Assembly (NCBI GenBank): GCA_036971475.1
Contig: JBAIZL010000003.1
Coordinates: forward strand, 112,451,570-112,515,569
DNA length: 64,000 nt
Origin: Prosapia bicincta
Lineage: Eukaryota; Arthropoda; Insecta; Hemiptera; Cercopidae
Direction: 5' to 3'
Part shown: piece by piece, positions 12,421-23,905 of the stretch
Numbering within the stretch: the first letter of the stretch is position 1
Layout: each line of letters opens with the position of its first letter
Notes under the pieces: generated by a model
Seen by the model: only the letters and a program-made list of their open reading frames with translations
Told to the model about the DNA's origin: nothing
The model's database searches: none
Position numbers and translations under genes: made by a program

Positions 12421-14399
12421 CCTTTATAAACAAATTGAGTAGCCTATATGTGTTTAATTAAATATGTATTCAATAATGTATACGCTGTAAAAACGTCTTA
12501 ATAAATGTGCAATATATTTATAGCGTTATTATAAAAGAATAGGTGAATCAAGCTTATATATAAAAATTATACCATTTCAAACAGATTAACTTTCTTCTAT
12601 CTTGTTCAATATTACAAAAGCGACATTCAATCGCTTTACACCTTCACAATATCTGGATTTTATATACGTGTAATTTTAGTCTTTTGTGTAAATGTTTGTG
12701 ATTTGTTCTCGAATATCTAACTCCATGTGACGTCATGGCATGGACTGCTTTAATACTTCTGTATGAATCGTCTACTTAGTAGCTTGGTCTGTTAGTTGCT
12801 TTCTGCTCCGGGACTGATCCAGTTCCTTCGAATTGTTTAAACCATTGTCGGATGTTATTTTCTTCAGGTGGTTCTTTTCTGTATTTGCGTGGTTACAGAA
12901 CCAGTCCTTGAACTCTCCATCCGGAAATGCCTCCTTCTCCCAATGGCTCCTCACTACCCTAAATAATGAGCCGCACCAGAACATACCATTCTCCTCTCGT
13001 GTGTGTCTCGATTGCTTGAATTTTCGCTTTCTTAGTGTCAGTATAATCTGTTCATCCTTTTTAAAGTCTCCTCATTTGTAACCTTATTACTCCAACAACC
13101 TCCCATAGTACGACGATACACACACATTTGTAACTGTAAATTATTTTTGGTAGCTTTAATTCTTATGAATTAAAGCTGATTTTAAATATTGCAGTTTATA
13201 GTTACATATTTAGAAAATGACCTGCAAAGTCTTATTAAATTATTGTTCAAAGGTTCATTAAGTTAAGATGTATAGGATTTGTGTGCTCGTTAAATAATTG
13301 CTCTCTTAATCTTCAATTAAAACAAATCAACAAATTTTATTTAGCAAAAAAAATTATAAAGTTACAAACCAAAATACATATTTCTTAGACATTGCGTGAG
13401 TTACTGATTAGTGAACATTTAATATTTGACTTATGAGGAAATTTACATATTAACAAATCAATGGCTGAAATGACTCTGTTTTCGAGTTTGCTTGCTTGCT
13501 CTTTTCATAATTAATTGTTACAATTTAAACTGAAAACAAATGCACCAAATTATGTATAAATTACATTTATATACGTATTGAAAAAATTAAACTTTATTAA
13601 TTTTGTATTAAACTGTTTAAGCAGTTAAAGTTTGAATTTGTTCACTTAGCTGTTTTAACAAGGTGTAGCCTCGCATCCTTCTATTTGGAAAATCCACGCA
13701 ATATTCGCTCGGTCATGATTTTGAAAAAGGCTTCAGTAACTCAGCGTTCCATCTTCGTTCTTGGCGACGTGCGCTGTCTTCTACATTCTGATTACGAAAA
13801 ATTAAAAAATGACTACTACATTAAAAATTTAAAACAAAACCTTTCCTCGCTCTTGGAGACGACCGTTTCCTTCTACATCCCGATTTCAAGAGAATTAACC
13901 ATCTGTCGCAAAGCAAGCGTCCTAGCTACCGAGCATCGATGTGCGCATATTACTTTAATTTTTGTTTTTAAACTCTTCCTACAGATGCCACTACCAACCA
14001 GAGATTTGATTTATTTCTAACAAATCACAATTTTTTTATCTAGTTCTATATTGTTACATTTTCGAATACATTCTAGTTCGTTTTCTGAAATTTCCTTTTT
14101 TAATATGTAACACCATCTAAAGTGTGTTACACATTTCAAATACCTCCAATCTCTATACGTCTTCCTCTACCTCTCCTCTTCACAAAACAACACCAATATT
14201 ACATTAGATCCTATTATAAACGAATAAGTAATTTTTTGCTAGCATGTGAGTTCAGGTTATAAATAAAAAACTGTACATAAACTCACAATATCATACACTT
14301 TATGTTATAAAGTATTGAAATAAGTATTGTATATGTATATTATTAACAATAAGGTTTAAAGTTGCTTGTTGTAATTATCTTGATTTTACTGATAAAAAT
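12421..14399. other. AT-rich sequence without a supported gene
   Basis: Frames at 12772-12984 (minus), 12833-13081 (plus) and 13685-14020 (plus, 111 codons) are the longest. None shows a recognised motif, and the first two overlap on opposite strands. The 13685 frame lies in slightly richer sequence but ends without a domain. I treat them as chance frames. Confidence 0.45.
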
Positions 14400-14587
14400 A
14401 TAAGTAATTATTGCATAACTATGTGAATACTTCAGAGCTTACTTGCTGACGCGTTTCGAAACAATGGTTTTATTTACAAAGTTACGTAGAGGCGTAGAGG
14501 CTTAGCTTCGTAAATGTAACGAATGTTTCGAAACGCGTCAGCAAGTAAGCTCTGAAGTATCCACTTATTTATGCAACAATTCCTTAC
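14400..14587. repeat. family F palindrome (GCGTTTCGAAAC type)
   Basis: Two inverted arms of about 90 bp meet near 14494. The left arm reads TACTTCAGAGCTTACTTGCT then GACGCGTTTCGAAAC; the right arm is its reverse complement with a few changes, and the pairing extends outward through ATTATTGCATAA. Other F copies are at 14795-14858, 27425-27480 and 55340-55400. CTGACGC replaces the hammerhead CTGANGA, so this is not a ribozyme by the standard core, although its layout copies that of the hammerhead palindromes. Confidence 0.75.
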
Positions 14588-14858
14588 AGAATAAGGTATA
14601 ATGGTTTTTCAGTTCGTGTGCGGTTATTCCTTTGTTTATTAAACGGACTTTAAGTTTTAGATTATTCTCACTCTATCGGTTTTGCTTCGAGTTTTCACCG
14701 AATTATTATTTTCACATAATCGCACCCAGATAGCAGCACCTGCCCAACTCGATCATTCCATGTGTACAATTATCCTTTGCATTTTGTTTCTCTACGTTGA
14801 GGCGTAGCTTCGTAAGTGAAACGATTGTTTCGAAACGCATCAGCGGTAAGCTCTTAAA

Positions 14859-15507
14859 CAGGGGTTCTCGATCATTGTAAAAAACTGTACCCCTTAATGA
14901 AAAATTGAAAACTTTGCGTACCCCTTTGTTGTTGTGGAAGGGGCGGTTAAATTAAAAACACTTTTTACATAAAAACACAATATGTTTGGAAATATATTTG
15001 AAACGCACTACAAAAAATTAATGAGAGGAATAAGCTTGCTTCTTCTTACACAGTAGCTCAAGTTTGGTTAGGTACAACCTTAAATCGTCTTCAAGATTAA
15101 GCCTGTTTCTGTGCTTACGTTTTAGGTATGTTAAGCTCGAAAACCCTCTTTCACTTATTTGTGTAGTGTAACACCCAATAATAAACTTTACAGCAGTGTT
15201 TGAAAGGTCCTTGTACCCTTTTCCAACATCGATCCAATAATCTAACAACGTAACACTGAAATTTTTTTTTAACGTCGGATCACATGTTAGTTCAATCAGA
15301 TGTCCCTTAAAGAATGTTGTCAGGTTGCTGAAAGTTTCAATATCATCAAACGAAAAGGTTTGGTTCCAAGTAACTCGACCACACAAGTATTCAGTTAGAT
15401 TCCATTATTAAATTATAACCTTACGTGATTACGAAATAGAAAGAAAAAAGTGATATAATTTTTCACTTACCTCCCACCCCGCATGTACCACAGTTTGAGA
15501 GCCCCTA
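14859..15507 (-). mobile_element. hAT-type DNA transposon, deleted copy
   Basis: The left end CAGGGGTTCTC and right end, read inward, TAGGGGCTCTC form an imperfect terminal inverted repeat (9 of 11). The flanking 8 bp, CTCTTAAA (14851-14858) and CTCTAATT (15508-15515), fit a decayed 8-bp target-site duplication, the size typical of hAT. The interior holds a transposase C-terminal remnant on the minus strand (15018-15386). At 649 bp it is far shorter than an autonomous element, so it is an internally deleted derivative. Confidence 0.75.
15018..15386 (-). pseudogene. hAT transposase C-terminal (dimerisation) remnant
   Basis: 122 codons on the minus strand resemble the C-terminal end of hAT transposases of the ZBED5/FAM200-like group. 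Visible family marks are the Trp in DYWIDVGKGYKDLSN, then ERGFSSLTYLKRKHRNRLN and LEDDLRLYL near residues 80-105. This is the hydrophobic GFS...K..NRL...DLR pattern by which hAT proteins dimerise. The BED zinc finger and the RNase-H-like catalytic core are absent, so the copy cannot act alone. The start codon is simply the first ATG in the surviving frame. Confidence 0.85.
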
Positions 15508-15720
15508 CTCTAATTGTTATGTAACAATTACTTACATAATAAGGTGCATTGTTTTGTCAGTTCGTGTGCAGTTATTTAAATGTTTATTAAACGGACTTTA
15601 AGTTCTAGATTCTTCCCACTCTTTCGATTTCGATTCGAGTTTTTACAAAATTATTATTTTCACATAATCGCACCCAGATAGCAGCACCTCCCAACGTGTT
15701 CCTTCCATGTGTTTGTATAT

Positions 15721-16205
15721 TCTTTCAACATTAATATACGTTTGCGAGTATTCAGCCACAACTAAAGTCTTCCTCTCTAAACTGACTCCAAAGCAACACA
15801 ATACCGGACAAAATAAGTTACCCAAACACATCCAGGAGCTACGGCTGTTAGCTTAGTCACCCCATATTTTCTTATAACCTCCCCGCGCTCTTTCCACCCC
15901 TTGCTATTGATATATAGTAAAGCTCGACGTCTAAAGGGGGTGGTAAGGCTTTGTCAATTCTACATTACTTATCCGAGGTTTGCTGATGCGAAATTTATGT
16001 CGAAAAAGTAGAATCACCCGGTTAAAGTGTGAGAGACTTTCTCATGATGACGTCATGGCGATAAGCCTTTCGTTACCATTCAACGTTCACTGACGTTCTA
16101 GATTTTGTCTTTCTGTCTTTAAAGAACAGCTTCGTGATATTATACGTTGTGTGGGCAGCATGTAGGTGTCAACTTACACGAGTTTACAGCGAATAGTTTT
16201 TATTA
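15721..16205. other. no gene seen
   Basis: The 62-codon minus frame at 15643-15831 overlaps the tandem duplication and shows no domain. The rest is unrecognised. Confidence 0.5.
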
Positions 16206-16290
16206 CATTACTTCTATTAGCTCACATTCTCCTGACATATATATCTTGTACAAATTTTCAAACGAAAATAAAAAAAAGTAATTTGAGTCT
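16206..16290 (+). mobile_element. MITE family M1, 5' end fragment
   Basis: Matches the family start: CTTCTATTAGCTCAC, TCTCCTGACATATATATC and TTGTACAAATTTTCAA. It breaks off after GAAAATAAA. Only the first 80 or so bases are kept. Confidence 0.65.
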
Positions 16291-16613
16291 GTTGATGTTT
16301 CAATGTAAATCATAAGGGCTTTTCTACTGCAAATATTGCAAATAGTATATAGTTGTATCAATTATTTCTTGTTCTAGCTACGGTATTTAGTATTTGGTTA
16401 GACTAAAAGACCTACCAATGCAAAAAGAAGTGCTAATTCTCTGTTGCATAACTAAAAATATAACTTTTTCTAGCAAGCATCACTAGACCGAGCGCCATTT
16501 TGTTAATATCTACTTTATTCCTTTAAGAAAGGGTTTGAAACTTACATTTACAATTTTACATGATTTACTAATTTTATAACAAAAAACCTCAAGGTTTTAA
16601 AAAGATATAATGA

Positions 16614-16980
16614 TATAATATTTTAAATAATAAACCCAATAACCACAAATTAACTTTATTTATTCACCGGATGTACATTTCAGTTACAAGGTAACCATCA
16701 TCCGAAGTACTGAACAAAAAATTAATTTAATTTAAAACGTATATATATAAAACATATATAGCAAAAATATATTTTGCGGTTATAAATTTAAGACAAAATA
16801 AGAATTAAATTTATAACCTCAATATATTTTTGCTATATATGTTTTATATATATACGTTTTAAATTAAATTAATTTTTTGTTCAGTACTTCTGAAGATGGT
16901 TACCTTGTAACTGAAATGTACATCAGGTGAATAAATAAAGTTAATTTGTGGTTATTGGGTTTATTATTTAAAATATTATA
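16614..16980. mobile_element. Penelope-type inverted pair, family G palindrome
   Basis: Two arms of about 175 bp in opposite orientation meet near 16798 (GGTTATAAATTTAA at 16778-16791 against TTAAATTTATAACC at 16805-16818). The arms share AAATAATAAACCCAATAACC and GTACATTTCAGTTACAAGGT. The right arm holds an intact hammerhead core on the plus strand. The left arm has CGGATGA in place of CTGATGA, so its minus-strand core is broken. Confidence 0.8.
16885..16929 (+). ncRNA. hammerhead ribozyme, family G
   Basis: Core CTGAAGA at 16890-16896, one extra T, helix II GGTTAC (16898-16903) with GTAACT (16907-16912), GAAA at 16913-16916, helix III ATG/CAT with a TA loop (16916-16923), cleavage base C16924. 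Helix I pairs TACTT (16885-16889) with AGGTG (16925-16929): U-A, U-G, C-G, A-U, U-G. All required core positions are present. It is a type I arrangement with a minimal helix III, as known for Penelope-like elements. Predicted to cleave after 16924; activity untested. Confidence 0.75.
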
Positions 16981-17316
16981 ACATAGGCGACAGTTGCTCA
17001 AGAAAATCATTATAGATATAATGATGTTTAACAGCTTGTGAACTTGGAAGGCCAGTATCTTAAAACTCATTTTGGCGCAGCACAACGTCAGTTAATTGCT
17101 CCACAGACATATGTTTGTACACTGGTATATTTACAACTATAGAGGTTTTATATAGAAACACGATTTGAATTGGGTAAAAAGTTTATTTATATTTGAATTT
17201 AAGGCATTAGCTAAAATTTCTGATTATGTTGTAAAATAATTTATTATTTGTACAAGCCGCCAGGGCAGTAACAATATTTTGTAAAACAATACAGTTAAAA
17301 AATAGGTTTTTTTTCA

Positions 17317-17500
17317 ATCCTTCTATTAACTCACAATCTCCTGATATATGTCTATATCTTGTACAAATTTTCAATCGTTAATAAAATACGTTTTTATTCA
17401 TCCAATCAAGTACAAATTCATTTTTTTAAAAACCTGTAGTGGATGAAAATTGATGTTAATACAGTTTTGTCAAATATTTAAAAAAAATTAAATTATAAAA
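17317..17500 (+). mobile_element. MITE family M1, 5' half
   Basis: Begins TTCAATCCTTCTATTAACTC, continues through CAATCGTTAATAAAATACG and the conserved GTAGTGGATGAAAATTGATG, and stops before the CAGCTG hairpin. No microsatellite has grown at the CTCCTGATATAT site in this copy, so it shows the unexpanded state. Confidence 0.7.
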
Positions 17501-18789
17501 TGGTTGGGGTCCAGCCGAATTCGAACTGATACTAAAAACATTCAATAACCCTAACTACCTGTCTGCGTCTAACTCTAATTCTCTTCATGACTCCCTATCT
17601 AGTATCTGGCTCCTGAAATCCTAGACATGGGGTCTTATAAGGATCCCCCCTCTCTTGTTTCTACCCATCTCCAGATGGTTGTTTTCACATGATTGGTTGG
17701 AATTTATCTCATTATATGTAATTGGATAAACCTACTCCAATCACGAGTTATATAAGGTTGCTGTTAAACGTCACCACGTGTTCGCATGAAAGGTATCCTG
17801 GTTAGGGAGATAATGTTATCTGTGGTTGGCTGTGGCGCATGAGGTTACTTCAAGATTTGGCTACAGGATACCTAACAAACCATTTTGTCTAACCTCCATA
17901 AGCAGATTACATGCCACTATAAGATTATTATTACACCATTATATAAACCATTATTGAAAATAAATGGACACTTGGAAAAGTTTATATTTACACAATCATA
18001 CCTACTTTTACAGATTTAGTCTTACTTCTGACCGTTAGCTTGTCTCTTTTGTCTTCTGCATGTTTACCGAGACCTTCCTTGCAACACATTGCAATGACAT
18101 TGTAACATTATTATAGTCAATAAAATAATATTATATTATTTACCAGCATTGAAAAACAAGTGGGAACAATTATTTAAAACTTTAAAAAATTGTTAATTCG
18201 TTCATTTAAAATATATGTAAAAAATGTTAAAGATATCAGATTTCTACAATAAAGTTTATTGCAGTTAAAGATTTAGGCCGGAAAAATAGTGAAAATTCTA
18301 AATTTTTTGTTACTATTCGAGTATTATAATAAAGCGATTAAATCATGTGGTGTTATAAATTATATTTTTTTTAAATACCAAATTTTAGATTCACAGTATC
18401 TGAAATACATTTAATTAATGAAACAACCTTACTACTAGGTATCTCATATCTATACCACAAATCCATTAGCCGTACAATTGCTCAAATTGGTTACCTACAA
18501 AACCAAAGAGATTAATTATTTTAAAACGAGTGTAATTCGTATATAATTTTCTTTCGTTAAATTTTTGTTTATATTTCGAACTCATACATAATAAATTTTG
18601 TTTTGTATTTCTCTTAAAAAGTGTGTTTCTTGAACAAATACCACTTATTAAACTAATTAAAATGCACATAACTTTGCAGGTTAACTATTAATTATGTAAC
18701 ACATAACTGCAATATTCAACATTAATCATAATAATTAGTATTACAACCTAAGTTAAACTTCATATTTACATCTTCTCTCTATTCTAATC
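17501..18789. other. no gene seen
   Basis: At 17505-17535 GGTCCAGCCGAATTCGAAC resembles a tRNA T-arm on the minus strand but lacks a matching D-arm and acceptor. GGTATCCTGGTTAGG (about 17790) and CAGGATACC (about 17865) form a short inverted repeat. The 67-codon minus frame at 18466-18669 has no domain. Confidence 0.45.
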
Positions 18790-19600
18790 TACAGTAACTA
18801 TTCAGCGCCCTTAGCACATCCTACATTTAGGTAGGCAGTAAGCCGAGAGGATGGCGGCGCAACGCAACACACGGCAGACAACTGTGCCGCCACATTTCCT
18901 TTCGGTTCCGCGTAAGCTGAGGCGCATGCATGTTTGTGTCGGCATGTCACAGTTTGTAGCACAGACACAGATTTGACGACACACGCCACGCAACTAGGGA
19001 TCCAAAATGTCGTTAAATGACAGTTTGATTCAGCTGGTAATGGACAAACACTCAACAGTAGCTCACACATTGTACCTAAATCTTGTATTTTTTAAAATCT
19101 TTAATGCCACACATGTTTTGACAATTACGTTGTCGTATTCAGTAATGGACAAACACTCAACAGTAGTTTACATATTGTACTTAGCTCTTATATTTTTAAA
19201 ATCTCTTATAACTCTGTGCGAGTTACATGTGCTATACGATGTGAATCATGAAGTGTATAGCAAGAAATCGTATAAAGATTTTTTGTGGGCCAACAGAGCC
19301 ATGTGTGTGTTTCGTTTTTTCATATATTCACTCTGCCACAGATCCAATTCCTCAATTTCCATATCGAATTCAAATGGGTTGGTATCGGTATCTTCCATTT
19401 TCAAGGCAAAAATGGCAGCGTGTGCCGTGTGCTACGTCTCAACATGCGCTGGTAAAATATTCGTGTGCTGCGTGTGCTGCACCGTAATACGTGACTTGCG
19501 TGTGCTGTGCCGCCTGCGTCTCAGCTTACGCCCTGCCTTACACTTGAAGTGGCTGGATGTGCTCGAGACAATAACACAAAAACTGCACATTCGCTGATAC
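18790..19600. mobile_element. possible DNA transposon remnant with GC-richer inverted ends
   Basis: GCGTAAGCTGAGGCGCATGC (18910-18929) is inverted as GCCTGCGTCTCAGCTTACGC (19512-19531), with three mismatches. Both ends sit in GC-richer DNA unlike the surroundings. Inside, ATGGACAAACACTCAACAGT occurs twice (about 19040 and 19145), a direct repeat. A 196-codon plus frame (19007-19597) spans most of it but starts inside the unit, contains the direct repeat and shows no domain. No target-site duplication was found, so the class is unknown. Confidence 0.35.
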
Positions 19601-20330
19601 CTTTAGCAATAATAAAATATATTAGTAGACTATAGCTTATACGAGTTAACGAGTTACTAATTTATAGGCTGCGATACAAATTTTGTTTATGAAACATTTA
19701 TTCTTGTTAAAAATTTACCACGTGACAAAAATTGTTTCAACTAAAAATGTGCCTAGGAAAATCTTTAAATAAAATACGCAGAGTATGGTCTGGAGATTCA
19801 GAAGGTTTCAGTATTAATAGATTATTTCGTACCTGAACAGTAACCATGGGATTGTACGCTGCGGAAATAATAAATGGTATTTTAGTAGGCCAAACCATTT
19901 GGCTATGGACAGTCCATGACATGTATTGTGGGGAGTTTGTTGCAAATTGAGCCCAGTTTATGGATATGTCAAATAGTGTATAATTTACGGAAGAAGTTGT
20001 ACCCGACAGGACTAAGATTTTGTTCTCACTATCAATTCACTCAATGAACTAGTTCAATGACGCCATCAGCGTTAGATTTACGCTAATGAGTGAGTATAAG
20101 TTGTCACTGATAATGGCAACATCGTGCCGAAACTACTACAAAACTTGAGTAAACGGATAAATAGTAAGAATTAATTCCAGTGTTATATAATAACTGTGGT
20201 GTAATTTTTGTATTATAAATAAATAAAACCTTTTTATTGCATGAACTATTTATTTAAATTTCGATGTATATTTGGATTGTGAAAATATCATCTGAAAGGT
20301 TACTACAAGACTAACACTTGTTACTCTTGT
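19601..20330. other. no gene seen
   Basis: AT-rich with several short frames only. The 61-codon minus frame at 19737-19922 has no recognised domain. Confidence 0.5.
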
Positions 20331-20382
20331 GGTAATTTGTTCTGAAGATGATTGCTTTTCAATCGAAATGTATAGTTGTGTC
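20331..20382 (+). ncRNA. hammerhead-like core, helix I unsupported
   Basis: CTGAAGA (20342-20348), extra T, helix II GATTG with CAATC, GAAA, then ATGTAT as a minimal helix III. The flanks TTTGTT and GTTGTG do not pair well, so this is probably a decayed relative of families C and G, which share GAAATGTA. Confidence 0.45.
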
Positions 20383-21464
20383 CAGATAACCGTGCACTTG
20401 CTCACTCACATTTTTGTGTACTATCACTTCTGAAAACATGTTACATTTTCAAAATATTCTACACATCAACAGCTTCTGCATCCGATATGTCTACACATAT
20501 TTTAAGAATGTTTGTTATTTTATACCAAAGCTAATTTATCATCAGATTTATCTAATACCGACCTTCTTATGTAAGTTGGTATTTTGACAGTCCTTATCAT
20601 GTTTTTAGGAAATTATTTATACACACTAAACGCAGTCCTCCCCTTACCGTCTCGCCTATTACGATCTCTCAAGGCCAAAAGCGCGGTTAAATGGACGTAA
20701 GCCTATATTAAAAGATGTTATTTATTTATTTATTATAAAATTAAGTGTAAAACTAGCAACTCAAGTTCATACCAAATAGGAAAAAAGACTAAGTATTTAT
20801 GGTAACGCACAGTAACACCTAGTACCCTCAGTGTGTGAACGAGTATGCACCGTGTGTGTAGCGATCCTGCCTTGGATACCCGTAAGCGGTAAGCCGCGCC
20901 GCCGGAACGGAATAAATTGCCCGGAACTGTGGATTTGCGCTTCGAATAGGTTTTACTCTAAATTGTTTTTGGTGTCGGATTAACGAAATGTCTACCCGGG
21001 GAAATATTACATTTACGGTGGAAAAACGTTAAAATGTTGGTCGGCCGGACACGCACCAAATAATGCATGATTGCACCCGGGTTTTGTAACAACCTTGTCG
21101 GTGCTGTAAGAGGAGTTTTTTTTGTAAAAGTCGTGTTTTTCGTTCTGCAAAATAATTGCTAAAGTTAATTTGACTTTGTTTTCCGGAGATGTAATCTTAC
21201 AAAAGCCTTACATTTACACGATTCACTTTTGTTCACAGCTGAGTTTAGGTCAAGGTTTATAATGTGTAAAATTTCGAAAGGGCGCTGTTCCCTCAAGCTA
21301 CCCTTATATTCCCTGCGAGCACCTCTTGGCCTGACAGTCACTCATTGTGTACCTGAAAAAGAAAACGTATTTCGCATTTATTCCCAAAATATCAATAGCA
21401 TTGTAATTTCTTTGAAAAGATAATAAACAAGTAATATTAGCAAAAAATATTTTAAAGTCAATTC
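20383..21464. other. no gene seen; one GC-richer patch
   Basis: 20840-21070 is richer in CG (for example GCCGCGCCGCCGGAACGG) than its neighbours, but no long frame or transposon end is visible. The 64-codon frame at 21229-21423 has no domain. Confidence 0.4.
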
Positions 21465-21521
21465 TTACTTAGGTCAATAGAGAAAAATTTTATTTTAGTT
21501 ACGTTTTATTATATAATTACA

Positions 21522-21578
<57 letters not shown>

Positions 21579-21925
21579 AACTTAACCTATGCGTTAAAAC
21601 AGCTGTTCTATCACATAACCTATAACATAAAATCAGCTGTTGTATGAAATCATACGTTATCACTTATGTTGAGCCAAATTAATGAAATAACAAGATTGCA
21701 CACCTTGCCCCTTTTGTGAAACGTTTTTCTTCCATAAATTATTATAATGTGTAATTATTAAATTTAATTAATGAATTAATATTTTTAAAAACTGTGTTAA
21801 CATCAAGTGTCAATCACTAGGAGCTTTACAAAGTGTATTTGAACTCGAATGGACGAATAAAAGTATTTGATTGCCGATGGAAAATATGAAGAAGATATTT
21901 ATAGAGCGTCGGTGTGAACTAGTAG
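21465..21925 (-). mobile_element. MITE family M1, near-complete copy
   Basis: Reads from AAGTCAATTCTTACTTAGGT to GTGTGAACTAGTAGAAGGAA, both ends of the family. It contains the paired CAGCTG words (AAAACAGCTGTTCTA and AAAATCAGCTGTTG) that can fold as a hairpin, TTGCACACCTTGCC and GGACGAATAAA. A (TA)n of about 48 bp (21527-21574) has grown in the ATTACAATTTATATA part. Confidence 0.75.
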
Positions 21926-22434
21926 AAGGAATGAAAGGAACTATAAGTAAATCAGCTGTTCAAGATACGAAATTCAAACAATGGTTGCACATTATAATAA
22001 ACCGTTATCAACTGAAATCTTACTTAGCTTTTTCATATTTAGTGCCATTTTTTCCTCATTTTTTTAATTCTCTTTTCAATAAACCTACACTAATACTGGT
22101 TTCATTACGAATAAATAAAATAGTTTTTCATTTTAAATACACGTTAAATGGTTACTTGCCAGGACACGGGATTATAGGGATAGGCTTCTTCTGTGAGGAC
22201 ACCCACTCTTCCGAAATTTTACCTTATAGATACGTCCTGACTCAAGGATCAAGTACATCTCTATTCTGTAATATTTCCCATATTCACAATGCAACAAACT
22301 ATTTCCTGCGCCATGTTTGTATCTACATTGGGATGCCTTCAAATGACCAAAATTCATCTAACCAAAATGTACACACACAATGTACTCGGCCGTTAACTAA
22401 CCAAATACGCGACATTCAAATAATCGGATATTAT

Positions 22435-22438
<4 letters not shown>
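21926..22438. other. unrecognised; frame of 243 codons ends in repeats
   Basis: A plus frame runs 21871-22602, but its first part overlaps MITE M1 and its last part is only Cys-Val and Ile-Tyr repeats from (TG)n and (TA)n. The middle (about residues 35-190) matches nothing I know. I do not call a gene. Confidence 0.5.
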
Positions 22439-22507
<69 letters not shown>

Positions 22508-22517
22508 TTGTGTGTAA

Positions 22518-22593
<76 letters not shown>
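22439..22593. repeat. (TG)n and (TA)n microsatellite
   Basis: A TG array (about 22439-22506), a short break (ATTGTGTGTAAGTT), a second TG array, then TA repeats from about 22552. This TG/TA order also occurs near 38.7 kb. Confidence 0.95.
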
Positions 22594-22598
<5 letters not shown>

Positions 22599-22647
22599 TT
22601 AATACACGGTATTGAATATGCTGATATGTTTTCTTGTAATATAGTTA

Positions 22648-22732
22648 ATAACCTAAAAATATTTCAAAAACAAGAATACTTTCAATACATATATTATTCA
22701 AAGATTTTCGCCGATAAAACAGTACCAGCATC

Positions 22733-22740
<8 letters not shown>
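22648..22740 (-). mobile_element. Penelope-type terminal unit, family B, decayed
   Basis: Read on the minus strand it matches the 3' unit of the Penelope element at 58018-58118: GATGCTGGTACTGTTTTATC, GGCGAAAATCTTTGAATAAT and a tail of CAAGAATACTTTC reversed. The core is broken (CAGAAGA for CTGAAGA). A (TA)n begins directly at its inner edge at 22738. Confidence 0.7.
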
Positions 22741-22784
<44 letters not shown>

Positions 22785-22794
22785 CTATACATAC

Positions 22795-22833
<39 letters not shown>
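22738..22833. repeat. (TA)n and (CATA)n microsatellites
   Basis: TA repeats (22738-22781), then about five CATA units, then TA repeats to 22833. Confidence 0.95.
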
Positions 22834-22839
<6 letters not shown>

Positions 22840-23761
22840 GAAGGCGCAAGTGGCAACGTTCATTACACGAGCTGAGGGACTCGCTATGAGTCGCGCTAAC
22901 AAAGGTTTATCGTGATTGGAAATTACTTGTCCACATCTCTCCTCGTTTCACCCTTTATCTTCACATATTGATACAAGGGTGCGGCGGGGAAATGCGGAGG
23001 TTTACCGAGGCAAAGGAAATATTTACTCAAAGAGCTCTTCTGTCAGATTTGTGCCGAAGACGCTCCGATAATATTACAAATGCATTTGCCTGGAAAGCTT
23101 AAAGACACATTTCGTCACGAAAATATCTGGGAAACGTAGTCCTTTCCAATATATACAATTAAACTTCCTTTATAATAATATTCTTCTTCTAAAATGAACA
23201 ATTATTTTGTAAGTGTTGTTAATTTATTTTTGGAATAAATTAACACAAATTATAGAAGTTGTTCACCCCCGTAGTTAAAGGCAATTAGAAACGCTCATTT
23301 CATCTTATACAAACCACAGATAAAATATAGGGTCTTTTTAAAGTTATAAGCTTCTAATAATAACCCGGAAGGAGTATGTTTCATAACACATAACACCGGA
23401 AGTTGCATTTTCCGGGACAAGATCCTGTTTTGCGATCAAGGACGGGAAAAACAAGTATAACTTTTCAACCATGCATTTACAAGCAATAAGGTTTATATTT
23501 TCTACATTTAAAACTTGATTGGTTTATTGACAGTTTAATTATAATGGTAACTTAGGTTAATAATACAGTTTACATTATAGGTTATGTTTAATCCTTCAGG
23601 TATTTTATTACTATTACTCAGTAGTATTACTCCTAAAATATTGAGTTTTGTTTACTTTTATACTGTTACCTAAATAAGAACAGCTGACGCATCAGACTGC
23701 CAGCGCAACTGACGGTCAAGCGCGTAACTACGCAGACTAGTTTGTAAGTTATTTATTCTAG
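22834..23761. other. no gene seen
   Basis: Mixed sequence. 22842-23120 is more GC-balanced but has no long frame. TTATAATAATATTC and paired short inverted words occur, without a clear element boundary. Confidence 0.45.
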
Positions 23762-23905
23762 ATCGTAATTTTATAACAGTATCCTCTGATGATGATGGAA
23801 TGATCATCGAAATGTACATAAGAGTTTAATCTTAGGCAACTTTTCTATTTTTGGAGTATTGAGGATTTGGCCTATATCTATATTTTAATATATTGTACAA
23901 CTGTG
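23762..23905 (+). mobile_element. Penelope-type unit, family C, single arm
   Basis: Carries CTGATGATGATG (core CTGATGA 23786-23792), helix II with GATG/CATC, CGAAATGTACATAAGAGTTT and the family C tail (GTATTGAGG, TATTTTAATATATTGTACAA). Helix I keeps four of five pairs (ATCCT with AGAGT, one C/A mismatch), so cleavage would be weak. The upstream TAGTTTGTAAGTT is also shared with 24.66 kb. Confidence 0.65.

Larger units (their letters stand above)
14577..15720 (+). repeat. tandem duplication split by a hAT insertion
   Basis: The unit at about 14577-14760 recurs at about 15511-15720. Both contain CAGTTCGTGTGC, TTATTAAACGGACTTTAAGT, CCACTC or TCACTC, and TTTTCACATAATCGCACCCA followed by GATAGCAGCACC. 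Unit 2 is preceded by an F repeat (14795-14858) that is cut at GTAAGCTCT, and the sequence resumes at 15508 after the hAT element. This gives the order of events: duplication first, hAT insertion second. Confidence 0.8.

Noticed and set aside
14440..14465. Family F as a hammerhead ribozyme
   Set aside because: The core would need CTGANGA; it reads CTGACGC, and helix II cannot form before GAAA.
17500..17600. tRNA on the minus strand (GTTCGAATTC T-arm)
   Set aside because: Only the 3' part looks like a tRNA; no A box or acceptor partner was found.
21871..22602. 243-codon frame
   Set aside because: It starts in a MITE and ends in Cys-Val and Ile-Tyr runs from TG and TA repeats; the middle has no recognised domain.
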